Below the pieces are notes generated by a model. It made no database searches. It worked only from the letters and a program-made list of their open reading frames with translations, and was not told the DNA's origin. Shown piece after piece: positions 1 through 7,885 of a DNA stretch of 25,412 nt (positions are counted from its first letter, which is position 1; each line of letters opens with the position of its first letter). This DNA comes from Candidatus Neomicrothrix sp. UBA7388 (GTDB taxonomy: Bacteria > Actinomycetota > Acidimicrobiia > Acidimicrobiales > Poriferisodalaceae), in assembly GCA_002470695.1 (NCBI GenBank), contig DKNM01000052.1:9909-35320 (forward strand), written 5' to 3'. The translations under genes were made by a program, and so were the position numbers.

Positions 1-528
1 GTGATTCAGCTAAGAGCCATGGATTTCACAACGACTGCCGTGGATGCTCCTGCGCTCACGGGCGTGCGGGTTTCAGGAGCCGAGCTCGGCGGCGCTGAAG
101 CCTTCCGGGAATGGGTATCAGCTGAGGTCCTAACATTTCTTAATCAAAAGTTCCGTGTGTCTGAAACAACTTTTGTAGGGCACTCCTTCAGCGCTCTTTT
201 CGGTGTTCACGTTCTGTTCGAAACTCCTTCGATGTTCGATCATTATCTGCTGGCTAGTCCATCCGTCTGGTGGGATGACCAGGTGATGTTTCGTCGAGAA
301 GAACAAATACATGAGACCGGTGAAAGTCTTCAGGCTCACGTGTTTATGTCGAAAGGCGAACTCGAAACGGATGAGCTTTCACCTCATCAAGAATTCCATG
401 ACCAGTTAGCAGCTCGGCGTTACCCAAATCTTCGGCTTCATTGGCAAATATTTCCGCAAGAAACTCATCTGTCGGTTGTTCCGGTTGCGCTGAGCCACGG
501 TTTACGCACGCTCCATTCCACTCGATAA
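1..528 (+). CDS. Putative esterase, alpha/beta-hydrolase fold (5' truncated)
   Basis: This is the C-terminal 175 codons of a serine hydrolase of the putative-esterase (IroE/enterochelin-esterase-like) family. Such enzymes hydrolyse ester bonds; the substrate here cannot be told. What is visible is the nucleophile elbow G-H-S-F-S-A near residue 60, followed by a segment ending in S-P-S-V-W-W-D, which is typical of the family. A G-E-L-E segment probably supplies the acid, and the catalytic His lies in E-T-H-L-S near the end. Full-length relatives are roughly 260-300 residues, so the N-terminal strands lie left of the window. The GTG at base 1 is probably just an internal codon. An amidohydrolase gene follows after 34 bp on the same strand. 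Family confidence is good, specificity unknown. Confidence 0.75.
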   Translation: MIQLRAMDFTTTAVDAPALTGVRVSGAELGGAEAFREWVSAEVLTFLNQKFRVSETTFVGHSFSALFGVHVLFETPSMFDHYLLASPSVWWDDQVMFRREEQIHETGESLQAHVFMSKGELETDELSPHQEFHDQLAARRYPNLRLHWQIFPQETHLSVVPVALSHGLRTLHSTR

Positions 529-562
529 GCAAAGCAGACCTGTTCTGAGTAACAATGGTGCT

Positions 563-1699
563 ATGGGTGCACCACTAATCACTGAAGAACCATACGCGTC
601 CAATGGAACCGTTCCGGTTTACGACGCAGATGCTCACATCGCGGAGCCGACCTCAGTTTGGGAAGAATATACCGATCCCAAATACCGAGACTTGGTCATG
701 CAATGTCGTCCCACTGGCGCTGCTGACAGCGTGTTCGTGGAAGATGAGAGCATGGATACAAGTGCAGCTCCTGCATGTATTCCCAATGCGTATGGCACAA
801 ATGTCACCTGGGACGACATTGTGCCAGGAAGCTATGACCCCGTTGAACGTCTCAAGGTAATGGATGCTGAAGGACTTGCGGCGGCATTAATGTTTCCCTC
901 TGTCCATTTAATGTCCGGTGATATAGCCGATGGGGATGTGGCGGCCGCTAATGCTCGCGGATACAACCGTTGGATGTCTGACTTTGTTTCAGAAAACCCC
1001 GACAGACTCTTCGGAGTAGGCGTCACGCCGCTGCAATCGATAGACCACGCTGTCGCTGAAATTGAATTTTGTGCGCAAGCTGGTCTTACGGGAATGACTT
1101 TCCGACCTGAGCGCTACAACGGTCTTGAGTTGTTTTCCGATGAAATGGACCGCGTTTGGGCCGCTGCAGAAGATCATAATATGACGGTTGCAATTCATGG
1201 GAGCTTCGGCTCAAAGATGAAAAGTTTTGCACGCACTCGATACACGAATCAGTTTTATGTGCACATGGTCTGTCATCCGTTTGAACAAATGGCCTCTGTC
1301 ATGGAGATGGTCGCAAGTGGTGTCTTGGATAACCATCCCCAACTGCGCGTCGGCTTTTTCGAATCGGGTTTGGGCTGGTTGCCCTACTGGCTGGACCGAC
1401 TCGATGAACACAAAGAATCAATGGGTCACCTAGTGCCAAAGCTGAAACGAGAACCAACCGAAATTTTCTCTGAGCAATGTTTCGTGACGATGGAAGCGGG
1501 GGAGGGCGAAGCATTTGCCCAGCTCGCTGATATGGGCTTAGCTCATACGGTCGTCTGGGGTTCCGACTATCCACATTACGACTGCACCTATCCTGGGGCG
1601 CTAGCCGAGCTCGACGAAACCTTCGAAAGAATCGGTAGAGGCGATTTACGATCAGAAGTGATCTATACGAATGCCCGACGATTTATGGGACTTACATAG
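563..1699 (+). CDS. Amidohydrolase family 2 (ACMSD-like) metal-dependent hydrolase
   Basis: A 378-residue TIM-barrel hydrolase or decarboxylase of the amidohydrolase-2 (ACMSD-related) group, predicted cytoplasmic. The N-terminal metal motif reads D-A-D-A-H-I-A-E-P (residues 21-29), with Asp23 and His25 as the DxH pair. A barrel histidine sits in A-I-H-G-S, a second in H-M-V-C-H-P-F-E, and the last-strand Asp in W-G-S-D-Y-P-H. Length matches the family. ATG 563 is the first usable start in frame; no strong Shine-Dalgarno is visible. The gene is 2 bp upstream of a dienelactone hydrolase, which suggests one transcript for degrading a cyclic or aromatic-derived acid. A paralogue with the same architecture lies at 21228. 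Family members decarboxylate or hydrolyse varied substrates, so the reaction is not assignable. Confidence 0.88.
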   Translation: MGAPLITEEPYASNGTVPVYDADAHIAEPTSVWEEYTDPKYRDLVMQCRPTGAADSVFVEDESMDTSAAPACIPNAYGTNVTWDDIVPGSYDPVERLKVMDAEGLAAALMFPSVHLMSGDIADGDVAAANARGYNRWMSDFVSENPDRLFGVGVTPLQSIDHAVAEIEFCAQAGLTGMTFRPERYNGLELFSDEMDRVWAAAEDHNMTVAIHGSFGSKMKSFARTRYTNQFYVHMVCHPFEQMASVMEMVASGVLDNHPQLRVGFFESGLGWLPYWLDRLDEHKESMGHLVPKLKREPTEIFSEQCFVTMEAGEGEAFAQLADMGLAHTVVWGSDYPHYDCTYPGALAELDETFERIGRGDLRSEVIYTNARRFMGLT

Positions 1700-1701
1700 C
1701 T

Positions 1702-2391
1702 ATGACCGGTAGGGCAGAAATTGTGACTGCTGCTGACGGGCATGAGTTCGATGCTTATTTCGCTGACGGACCAAATAAGCCAAAGGGACTTGTAATTGTC
1801 GTTCAAGAGATTTTTGGAGTAAATGACCATATTCGTAGTGTCGTCGACCTTTACGGGGACCTCGGTTATGTAGCGGTCGCCCCCTCATTGTTTGATCGAG
1901 TTCAAAAGAACGTCGAACTGAAGTATGACAATGACGGCGTCGAGGTCGGTCGTAAAATTGCTTTTGAGGATCTCTCGATTGAACAAGTCATTATTGATGT
2001 CGAAGCAACGATTGATCATTGCCTCCCCCTACCAGGTGGGGTCGGGATAGTTGGATATTGCTGGGGCGGCTCGATTTGTTACGTGGCGGCCGCTCGTCTA
2101 TCAGACAAGATTTCAGCCGCTTCGGGGTATTACGGCGGCCAGATCATGCCCCATCTTGAAGAAGAGCCGAAAGCCCCGCTAATGCTTCATTTTGGGGCGG
2201 AGGACGCAGGCATCCCGCTAGAAAACGTTCGTGCAATAGCCGATCGATGGCCCGATATAGATGTGCACATATATGAGGAAGCGGGCCATGGCTTTAACTG
2301 TGACGCAAGAGGAAGCTATGAAGAATCTTCGGCGTCGCTAGCTTTGCAGCGCACCCTGGGACACTTTGCGCAGCATGTGAACGATTACTAG
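1702..2391 (+). CDS. Dienelactone hydrolase family protein
   Basis: A 229-residue alpha/beta hydrolase of the dienelactone hydrolase (carboxymethylenebutenolidase) family. The classical enzyme opens dienelactone to maleylacetate in chlorocatechol-type pathways, but many relatives act on other esters or lactones. The Cys-Asp-His triad is complete: Cys120 in G-Y-C-W-G-G, Asp168 in G-A-E-D-A-G and His196 in G-H-G-F. The conserved Glu36 in Q-E-I-F-G is also present; it normally switches the thiol to its active form. Length is normal. The start codon lies 2 bp after the stop of the amidohydrolase, so the two are probably cotranscribed and may act in sequence on a ring-cleavage product. The next gene is convergent, 4 bp beyond the stop. 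Confidence 0.9.
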   Translation: MTGRAEIVTAADGHEFDAYFADGPNKPKGLVIVVQEIFGVNDHIRSVVDLYGDLGYVAVAPSLFDRVQKNVELKYDNDGVEVGRKIAFEDLSIEQVIIDVEATIDHCLPLPGGVGIVGYCWGGSICYVAAARLSDKISAASGYYGGQIMPHLEEEPKAPLMLHFGAEDAGIPLENVRAIADRWPDIDVHIYEEAGHGFNCDARGSYEESSASLALQRTLGHFAQHVNDY

Positions 2392-2395
2392 CGAC

Positions 2396-3280
2396 TTAGT
2401 CACTTTCGAAAAAGACCAAGCCTTGATTAATAGCGGGCCCACCACCTTCGGTGAGCACTTCAAAGCGAGCGACGCTCAGATCCTGAACTGATGTCACGTC
2501 AAAGATTTTGACCTTAATTGTCGACGGCATTAGCACCATCGATGCCATTCGACCCCGAATCCGGCGAACACGCTCAGGGTTACCTCCGGCAACTTCGGAA
2601 ATAGTCGCACTGACGCCGAGAGCCAAAGTTGCAGTTCCGTGCAAAATAATTGCTGGTAGACCTGCAGCTTCAGCAACTGATGCATCAGTGTGAATAGGGT
2701 TCCAAATTCTTGCTGACTCCGTGTAGGTATGTGCAGCGCCTTTAGCTACCGGAACCTGGACTTCGCGCAGAAGATTGTCAGGCAAGGGACCTAGATCGGG
2801 AACCTCTGGTTCGTTCAGCGAAGGTCGATCTTCGCCTTGTGTGGGTACGCCCAGATACATTCCACCTTGATGGGTCGTAAACACCGGTTCACCGGCCGCA
2901 TCTACTGTCTCGATCTTCATTGTCGTATAGGCGCCAGGGCTTTTGCTCTCGACCCCGGTATAGGTGAGATGGGTGCTTAACACATCTCCAGGTTTGGCCA
3001 AACGGTGAATTATTAGATCATGTGTTGCATGAACGGACTGACGAGTTTCTTCAGCAGTGATTCCCCACTTATTCGCTAACTCTCTTCCTTGCACGATCAC
3101 AGGCCATTCGGGACAGACGGCAAACATTGGGTGCGCGACAATCCCTTCGGTGCGACGGGTATCGAAGTAGCAGTCTTGAGTGTCGCCCAGTGACGCGGCG
3201 TATGCCATGAGCCACCTAGCATCTACTTCGTGGCGTAAAGGTCCAATTTGGTCACCCACCATTTCGGTTGGAACAGGCAC
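2396..3280 (-). CDS. MaoC-like two-hotdog acyl-CoA hydratase/dehydratase
   Basis: A 294-residue protein with two hotdog folds: an N-terminal FAS1/MaoC_N-like half (about 15-145) and a C-terminal MaoC half (about 180-290). Relatives hydrate enoyl-CoA or dehydrate 3-hydroxyacyl-CoA. The hydratase-2 region reads A-R-I-W-N-P-I-H-T-D, followed by I-L-H-G-T-A. The catalytic His197 and Asn194 are kept, but the canonical Asp two residues before Asn (S-G-D-x-N-P) is Ile192, so the chemistry may differ. I placed the start at GTG 3280 because AAGGGGA lies 6 nt upstream; an ATG six codons later (3262) has no such site. The gene is divergent from plsC-like 3384 and convergent with the dienelactone hydrolase. 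CoA-linked chemistry fits the neighbouring CoA-transferases. Confidence 0.82.
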   Translation of the reverse strand: MPVPTEMVGDQIGPLRHEVDARWLMAYAASLGDTQDCYFDTRRTEGIVAHPMFAVCPEWPVIVQGRELANKWGITAEETRQSVHATHDLIIHRLAKPGDVLSTHLTYTGVESKSPGAYTTMKIETVDAAGEPVFTTHQGGMYLGVPTQGEDRPSLNEPEVPDLGPLPDNLLREVQVPVAKGAAHTYTESARIWNPIHTDASVAEAAGLPAIILHGTATLALGVSATISEVAGGNPERVRRIRGRMASMVLMPSTIKVKIFDVTSVQDLSVARFEVLTEGGGPAINQGLVFFESD

Positions 3281-3383
3281 TCTGATTCCCCTTGCTTTGA
3301 TTGATGGCCCCGACTGTATCTAAATTGAAGCCAGGCATCGTTGGAGAGACGCTGAAGGTGAGTAACGACTAGCTTTTCCGATT
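3281..3383. promoter_or_regulatory. Divergent spacer between MaoC-like gene and plsC-like gene
   Basis: A 103-bp region that should hold the promoters of both flanking genes. The ribosome site AAGGGGA of the MaoC-like gene is at its left edge on the minus strand. I see no convincing palindrome, RNA gene or small ORF. Confidence 0.35.
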
Positions 3384-4055
3384 ATGAGAAAACTGCTCTC
3401 GCCCGATGGCTTTTTTGGAAAGCTGTTCTTCCAGGGCGTGCGAGGATTTGTAAGAATTTTCTTGTTTCGTTGGTTTAGCTTGAAAGTCGAAGGCCGCGAA
3501 CGGCTGCAACAGAGCGGTGGAGTGATAATTGCACCGACTCACCGTTCTAATTTGGATGGGCCTCTGATCGGAAGTTCCAGTTACCGTCGCGTTCGTTACT
3601 TGGGTAAAGATTCTCTCTTTCGACCTGCTTTAGCTGGTTGGGCTATGCGTTCTTTAGGTTCCTTTCCGGTGAAACGAGGTGAAGCAGACCTCGATGCCAT
3701 GCGAGTCGCCAAAGAAATGCTTGAAGCAGGCGAATGTATGCTTGTCTTTCCCGAAGGAACGCGGCAGGTGGGTGATTCAATCGGCGAGATTTTCGACGGA
3801 ACCGCCTGGCTTGCTTCGAAGGCTGGGACACCAGTCGTGCCAGTAGGGATAGCTGGCACGGAGGCGGCGATGCCGAGTGGCTCTAAGTTCCTAAAGCGAG
3901 TGCCAGTGGCAGTCGCTGTCGGTGAGGTCATGGAGCCTCCAATTGGCCTAGAAGGGCGGAAGCCCAAAAGATCGGACCTAAAAATTTGGACCGAAGAACT
4001 AAGAAATCGATTGCAAGACTGTCAGATGCGGGCGCGTGAAATGCTTGCTGAATAA
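3384..4055 (+). CDS. 1-acyl-sn-glycerol-3-phosphate acyltransferase (PlsC family)
   Basis: A 223-residue membrane-associated acyltransferase of the PlsC/LPLAT family, which transfers an acyl group to lysophosphatidic acid or a related acceptor in phospholipid synthesis. The catalytic Hx4D box is T-H-R-S-N-L-D (His53, Asp58) and the acceptor-phosphate motif is F-P-E-G-T-R at 122-127. A hydrophobic amphipathic stretch at about 10-32 could anchor it to the inner leaflet. Length is typical. Its TAA stop overlaps the ATG of the next gene (TAATG, one shared base), so translation is probably coupled to the phosphatase gene. ATG 3384 is the only reasonable start, though the ribosome site is weak. It is the first gene of the run to 7015. 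Confidence 0.9.
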   Translation: MRKLLSPDGFFGKLFFQGVRGFVRIFLFRWFSLKVEGRERLQQSGGVIIAPTHRSNLDGPLIGSSSYRRVRYLGKDSLFRPALAGWAMRSLGSFPVKRGEADLDAMRVAKEMLEAGECMLVFPEGTRQVGDSIGEIFDGTAWLASKAGTPVVPVGIAGTEAAMPSGSKFLKRVPVAVAVGEVMEPPIGLEGRKPKRSDLKIWTEELRNRLQDCQMRAREMLAE

Positions 4056-4546
4056 TGCGTTTGTACTGGGTAGATACCCCCGCCGGCCGCTTAGCTACAG
4101 CGCCCGCACCCAGCGGTAGTGGTCTCGACCGAGAGGTAGGAGATCTTGTGCGCGACGAGGTCGCAATAGTTCTCTCCCTTCTGACAACTGAAGAAATAGC
4201 GAGTATGAGCCTTCATCAAGTGGGCCGTACTCTCGAAGCTGCAGGGATTACATTCAGGAATCTCCCGATTCCTGATTTTGGAATTCCCGATACTTACGAT
4301 GAAGCTGACGACACTATTAACGAACTGACTGACGCGCTTCGGGAAGGTAGATCTGTGGTCGTTCATTGCCGCGGCGGTATCGGCCGGTCGTCGACAATTG
4401 CGGCAGCAATTTTAACTCAGCTCGGAGTCGCGCCTGAAGATGCAATGAGTCGAATCACAGCAGCAAGGGGGATAACGGTTCCCGAAACATCGGCACAACG
4501 CATGTGGGTGGCCGCCTACGCCAAATGGGTGAACGGCAATGAATAA
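4055..4546 (+). CDS. Protein tyrosine/dual-specificity phosphatase family protein
   Basis: A 163-residue Cys-based phosphatase. The P-loop V-V-H-C-R-G-G-I-G-R-S-S gives Cys105 as nucleophile and Arg111 as phosphate binder (HCx5R). Asp74 or Asp79 in I-P-D-F-G-I-P-D is the likely general acid. Family members remove phosphate from Tyr/Ser/Thr in proteins or from phosphoinositides and sugars; the substrate here is unknown. It starts within the stop codon of the acyltransferase gene (TAATG) and its last 8 bases overlap the first CoA-transferase gene, so all three are translationally linked. Pairing with PlsC raises the possibility of a lipid-phosphate substrate, which is only inference. Length fits a minimal single-domain dual-specificity phosphatase. 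Confidence 0.87.
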   Translation: MRLYWVDTPAGRLATAPAPSGSGLDREVGDLVRDEVAIVLSLLTTEEIASMSLHQVGRTLEAAGITFRNLPIPDFGIPDTYDEADDTINELTDALREGRSVVVHCRGGIGRSSTIAAAILTQLGVAPEDAMSRITAARGITVPETSAQRMWVAAYAKWVNGNE

Positions 4547-5780
4547 AACTCCACCGCAGGCTTTGGAAAATATCCGAATCTGTGACTTCACCGGGCAACT
4601 TGCAGGAGCGGGTGCTACCAAGATCCTCGCCGCTTTTGGAGCAGAAATCATACGTGTTGAAGATCCAGTGAATAAAGGAAAGTGGGACATTCTAAGGGGC
4701 GTACCGCCGTGGGTTGGTGAGGCTCGAGGCCTGGAAGCCGGCGGCGCCTTCAATAACCACAACTCCGGAAAACTAGGTATAACGCTCAACTTGAGAGATG
4801 AACGAGCTAGAGAGATGCTGCGAGATTTGGTGCGTGTTAGCGATGCAGTTACCGAAAACTTTGCGGCGGGTGTCATGGATCGTCTGGGATTTGGTTACAA
4901 AGATCTTTGCCAAATTCGAGAGGACATTATCTATGTTTCGAACAACGGCTTTGGTGCAACTGGGCCCTACAGCTCATATAAGTCATGGGGACCTATTGCC
5001 CAAGCGATGTCAGGTCTAACGCATACTTCAGGCCTCCCTGGACTGCCACCAGCGGGCTGGGGGTATTCCTTCATGGACCACACAGGTGGCTATTACATGG
5101 CAACGGCCATTTTGATGGCTCTCTTACACCGGCGCAGAAGCGGAGAAGGTCAATGGGTCGACCTTGCGTGCATTGAGGCCGCCGGAACTCTTAACGGAGT
5201 CGCGAGCCTCGACGCAGAGGTCAATGGCAGGGGCATGCGACGGGCAGATATGCCGAACAGTAACCGATCACAATCCCCTTTAATGAGTCCGCACGGAATA
5301 TGGCCGGCCTTAGGGGAGGACGAGTGGGTTGCTATTGCTGTCAGAAATGACCGAGATTGGGAGAAATTAACGCGAGTTGCACAACAGTCATGGGCGTACG
5401 AAGAACGTTGGAAGACTGTCCGATCGCGTGTTGATAACGAGGCTGAGCTTGAACGCTTAATAGGAGAATGGACCTGTTGTCACGACAAGCGAGAATTGTC
5501 TCAGCTATTGGTTGCCGCTGGGGTACCTGCTGCTCCGGTGCTCAAGCCACAGGAAAGAATCGAAGCCGACGACAGAACCGACGGGCTTTGGGTAAATGTG
5601 GAACATTCTCAGATCGGCCCTTCAAAGGTCGAAGGTTTGCCAATTTCGATGTCTGAAACTCCATGGTCTCTTGAGTCCGGAGCTCCATGTCTAGGCGAGC
5701 ACAACCAATATGTTTTTGGAGAGTTACTGGGTCGTAGTGAAAGAGAACTAGAGACGTTATTCGAAGAAGGGGTTATTTAG
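4539..5780 (+). CDS. CaiB/BaiF family (type III) CoA-transferase with catalytic Asp
   Basis: A 413-residue family III CoA-transferase, which moves CoA between acids through an aspartyl-CoA thioester intermediate. The expected catalytic Asp is Asp180 in F-M-D-H-T-G-G, 25 residues before the Gln of the conserved G-E-G-Q-W-V-D block. The N-terminal Rossmann-like half contains A-A-F-G-A-E-I-I-R-V-E, typical of the family. Length is normal. The start overlaps the phosphatase gene by 8 bp, and only 2 bp separate its stop from the next CoA-transferase ATG. The two adjacent paralogues could work as a heteromer. The acid substrate is not evident from the sequence. Confidence 0.92.
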   Translation: MNKTPPQALENIRICDFTGQLAGAGATKILAAFGAEIIRVEDPVNKGKWDILRGVPPWVGEARGLEAGGAFNNHNSGKLGITLNLRDERAREMLRDLVRVSDAVTENFAAGVMDRLGFGYKDLCQIREDIIYVSNNGFGATGPYSSYKSWGPIAQAMSGLTHTSGLPGLPPAGWGYSFMDHTGGYYMATAILMALLHRRRSGEGQWVDLACIEAAGTLNGVASLDAEVNGRGMRRADMPNSNRSQSPLMSPHGIWPALGEDEWVAIAVRNDRDWEKLTRVAQQSWAYEERWKTVRSRVDNEAELERLIGEWTCCHDKRELSQLLVAAGVPAAPVLKPQERIEADDRTDGLWVNVEHSQIGPSKVEGLPISMSETPWSLESGAPCLGEHNQYVFGELLGRSERELETLFEEGVI

Positions 5781-5782
5781 TC

Positions 5783-7015
5783 ATGCGACCCAGCGAAACG
5801 ACAAGCGTCCTGAGTGGATATAGAGTTATCGAGCTCTCTTCTGAGCGTTGCGCGCTTGCTGGCAAGCTTCTTGCTGACATGGGAGCTGAAGTTGTGGTTG
5901 TGGAACCGCCTGGAGGTTGCACAACTCGAACCTGGGAGCCATTTGCGCATGACCGACCAGACAAAGAAAATGGTCTGCATTGGTGGCATTACAACACGTC
6001 GAAAAAATCTGTAGTTCTCGATCTGGACAATGAGGCAGAAATCTCAAAGTTTCGCTCCCTCGTTCTGAGCGCAGACGTGGTTATTGAAGCTGAGCCTCTT
6101 GGGCGACTCGACGGTCTATCCGCCGACTGGAAACAGCTTTCTAGACAAAACCCGGAGCTCATATGGGTGTCCGTTACCCACCATGGCCGCGACGGAGAAG
6201 ATCCGCCATCTACCGATCTCACCCTTTTAGCCGAAGGCGGTCCGGTGTGGTCATGTGGCTATGACGATCATGTAATACCCCCTGTTAGAGGTGGTGGCAA
6301 TCAAGGGTTCCACACTGCATGTCACTACGCAGTTCCATCAATACTTGCAGCGCTTATTTGGCGGGAAGGTTCAGGAACCGGTCAGTTAATAGATGTCTCG
6401 ATGTTAGGGAGCTTAAATGCGACCACCGAATTTGCGACGCTTTGGTGGCTGAACGAAGGGCGCCAAGTTGAGCGACAAACTGGCCGACACGCGCACCCAA
6501 CACCTACTGAATGGACACAGATCGAGTGTGCTGATGGGCGGTGGTTCAATACAGGTGTACCCCCTAGAACCAGAGATGAATTCCAAGCCTTGCGAGACTG
6601 GATCGAAGAGCTTGGCCTAGTCGAAAATTGTTCGGCTTATGAAATTCTTAAGTTAGGAGACCAATTCGAACGGATTGGGATTTTGGAACTGGATGAGGAT
6701 CCGCTTGCTGCAGAGGTATTCCAATCGGGGCGAGAAGCAATTGAATTTTTAGGACAGCGCTTGCCGGCTCATGAATTGTTTATAGGTCTGCAAGAAAGGG
6801 GCATGGCCTGTGGTGTCGTGTACACGCCCGAAGAGATGATTCATGACCCCCATTTCGTCGAACGCGGTTTTCCACACAGTATTTACTATGAACATCTTGA
6901 TGCTTCCTACGAGCACCCTGGCGCCCCGTACCGGTTTATGAAAACACCATGGGCGGCGGAACGTGCACCATACCTCGGCGAACATCAAGCATTGCTCGAC
7001 GACTTGTCTTCCTAG
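5783..7015 (+). CDS. CaiB/BaiF family CoA-transferase paralogue lacking the canonical Asp
   Basis: A 410-residue family III CoA-transferase paralogue, 2 bp downstream of the first. The family fold is clear: L-A-D-M-G-A-E-V-V-V-V-E at the N terminus and the G-T-G-Q-L-I-D-V-S block near 198-206. Aligned without gaps on the Gln of that block, the catalytic Asp position is Phe176, inside G-G-N-Q-G-F-H-T. The protein therefore either uses another residue, acts as a non-catalytic partner of the upstream enzyme, or catalyses a different CoA-ester reaction. Family membership is firm, activity uncertain. Its 3' end overlaps the convergent SCO6745-like gene by 4 bases (7012-7015). Confidence 0.9.
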   Translation: MRPSETTSVLSGYRVIELSSERCALAGKLLADMGAEVVVVEPPGGCTTRTWEPFAHDRPDKENGLHWWHYNTSKKSVVLDLDNEAEISKFRSLVLSADVVIEAEPLGRLDGLSADWKQLSRQNPELIWVSVTHHGRDGEDPPSTDLTLLAEGGPVWSCGYDDHVIPPVRGGGNQGFHTACHYAVPSILAALIWREGSGTGQLIDVSMLGSLNATTEFATLWWLNEGRQVERQTGRHAHPTPTEWTQIECADGRWFNTGVPPRTRDEFQALRDWIEELGLVENCSAYEILKLGDQFERIGILELDEDPLAAEVFQSGREAIEFLGQRLPAHELFIGLQERGMACGVVYTPEEMIHDPHFVERGFPHSIYYEHLDASYEHPGAPYRFMKTPWAAERAPYLGEHQALLDDLSS

Positions 7016-7830
7016 AACTCGGTGGTCTCGGCTCGTTCTGTTGCATGAACTCGAGCAGCTTTCGAAAGGTCGCGAACTTCTTCTCGCTCACCATCGCTGA
7101 GGCACTCGAAATCAGGTGCGTGTAGCCGATCAGTCATGCTTTCAATTTCGTTGCGCGCGTCACCTAGATCGCTTACGTCGGGGTATGGCTTTGGCCAACC
7201 AAAGAATTCAGCGTTCCATTCGCCCGCGGGCCCGCTCAAGATGGCTTCCAGAGGCCCCATGCCCAGGGCTTGTACTGCTACTGCGTGGCGACCGAAGCGA
7301 AGTTCTCTCATGCATTGCGCCAGTTGGAAGGTTTTAGCCGGGCCTGCCTCCTCAGGTAACGCTTGGTCGCGCCAACCTACGAATGTCGGCACACCTTGCG
7401 GAGCTGCGTTCGTTACCACTCGTTCCAGGAGCTCTCCCAACCGATTGTTGCCCTCAAACTCGGCTAATGCTTGAGATCCGTATTCCTGGCAAATTCTCGC
7501 CCAGATTTTTCCGCCTTCTATTGGGTCAAAAGTCGCTCGACCCTCTTCGACCATCGATTTCATGTGCTGAGGTTCCCAGAAGAAAGCGGCTCCAACGACG
7601 TTGTCGACTGGGCAATTCCCTAAGACTCCAAGGCGGCCAACAGCGTAAGCACGGAGCCCTTCGCCCATACCGGCCTCTTCAGCTTTCTTTTGCGTAGTTG
7701 GCGCTAATAGCCAGTTCATCGCCAACATTCCTAACGAACCTCGCATGCTGCGAGCAACAGTGATGCTATCCATTCCCCTGAAGTTAGCCAGTTGGCGACT
7801 TGCTTGCATATTCGCTGCGGTAGGGAACAA
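7012..7830 (-). CDS. SCO6745-family protein (actinobacterial, function unknown)
   Basis: About 272 residues, resembling the SCO6745/SalK family of actinobacteria. The hallmark stretch is G-R-L-G-V-L-G-N-C-P-V-D-N-V-V, followed by an aromatic A-A-F-F-W-E-P, and the remainder is mostly helical. No catalytic motif is recognisable and no function is assigned in the family. The longest frame begins at TTG 7830, with GGAG about 10 nt upstream; ATG 7809 is an alternative that removes seven residues. The C terminus overlaps the convergent CoA-transferase by 4 bp. The FKBP gene lies upstream on the same strand, 55 bp away, so they may share a transcript. This family is one of the better taxonomic hints for an actinobacterial origin. 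Confidence 0.7.
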   Translation of the reverse strand: MFPTAANMQASRQLANFRGMDSITVARSMRGSLGMLAMNWLLAPTTQKKAEEAGMGEGLRAYAVGRLGVLGNCPVDNVVGAAFFWEPQHMKSMVEEGRATFDPIEGGKIWARICQEYGSQALAEFEGNNRLGELLERVVTNAAPQGVPTFVGWRDQALPEEAGPAKTFQLAQCMRELRFGRHAVAVQALGMGPLEAILSGPAGEWNAEFFGWPKPYPDVSDLGDARNEIESMTDRLHAPDFECLSDGEREEVRDLSKAARVHATERAETTEF

Positions 7831-7885
7831 AACTTTCGATCTCCGATACGAAAGAAAGTGCTCTTCGCATCAGAAGCCCAGTGCG

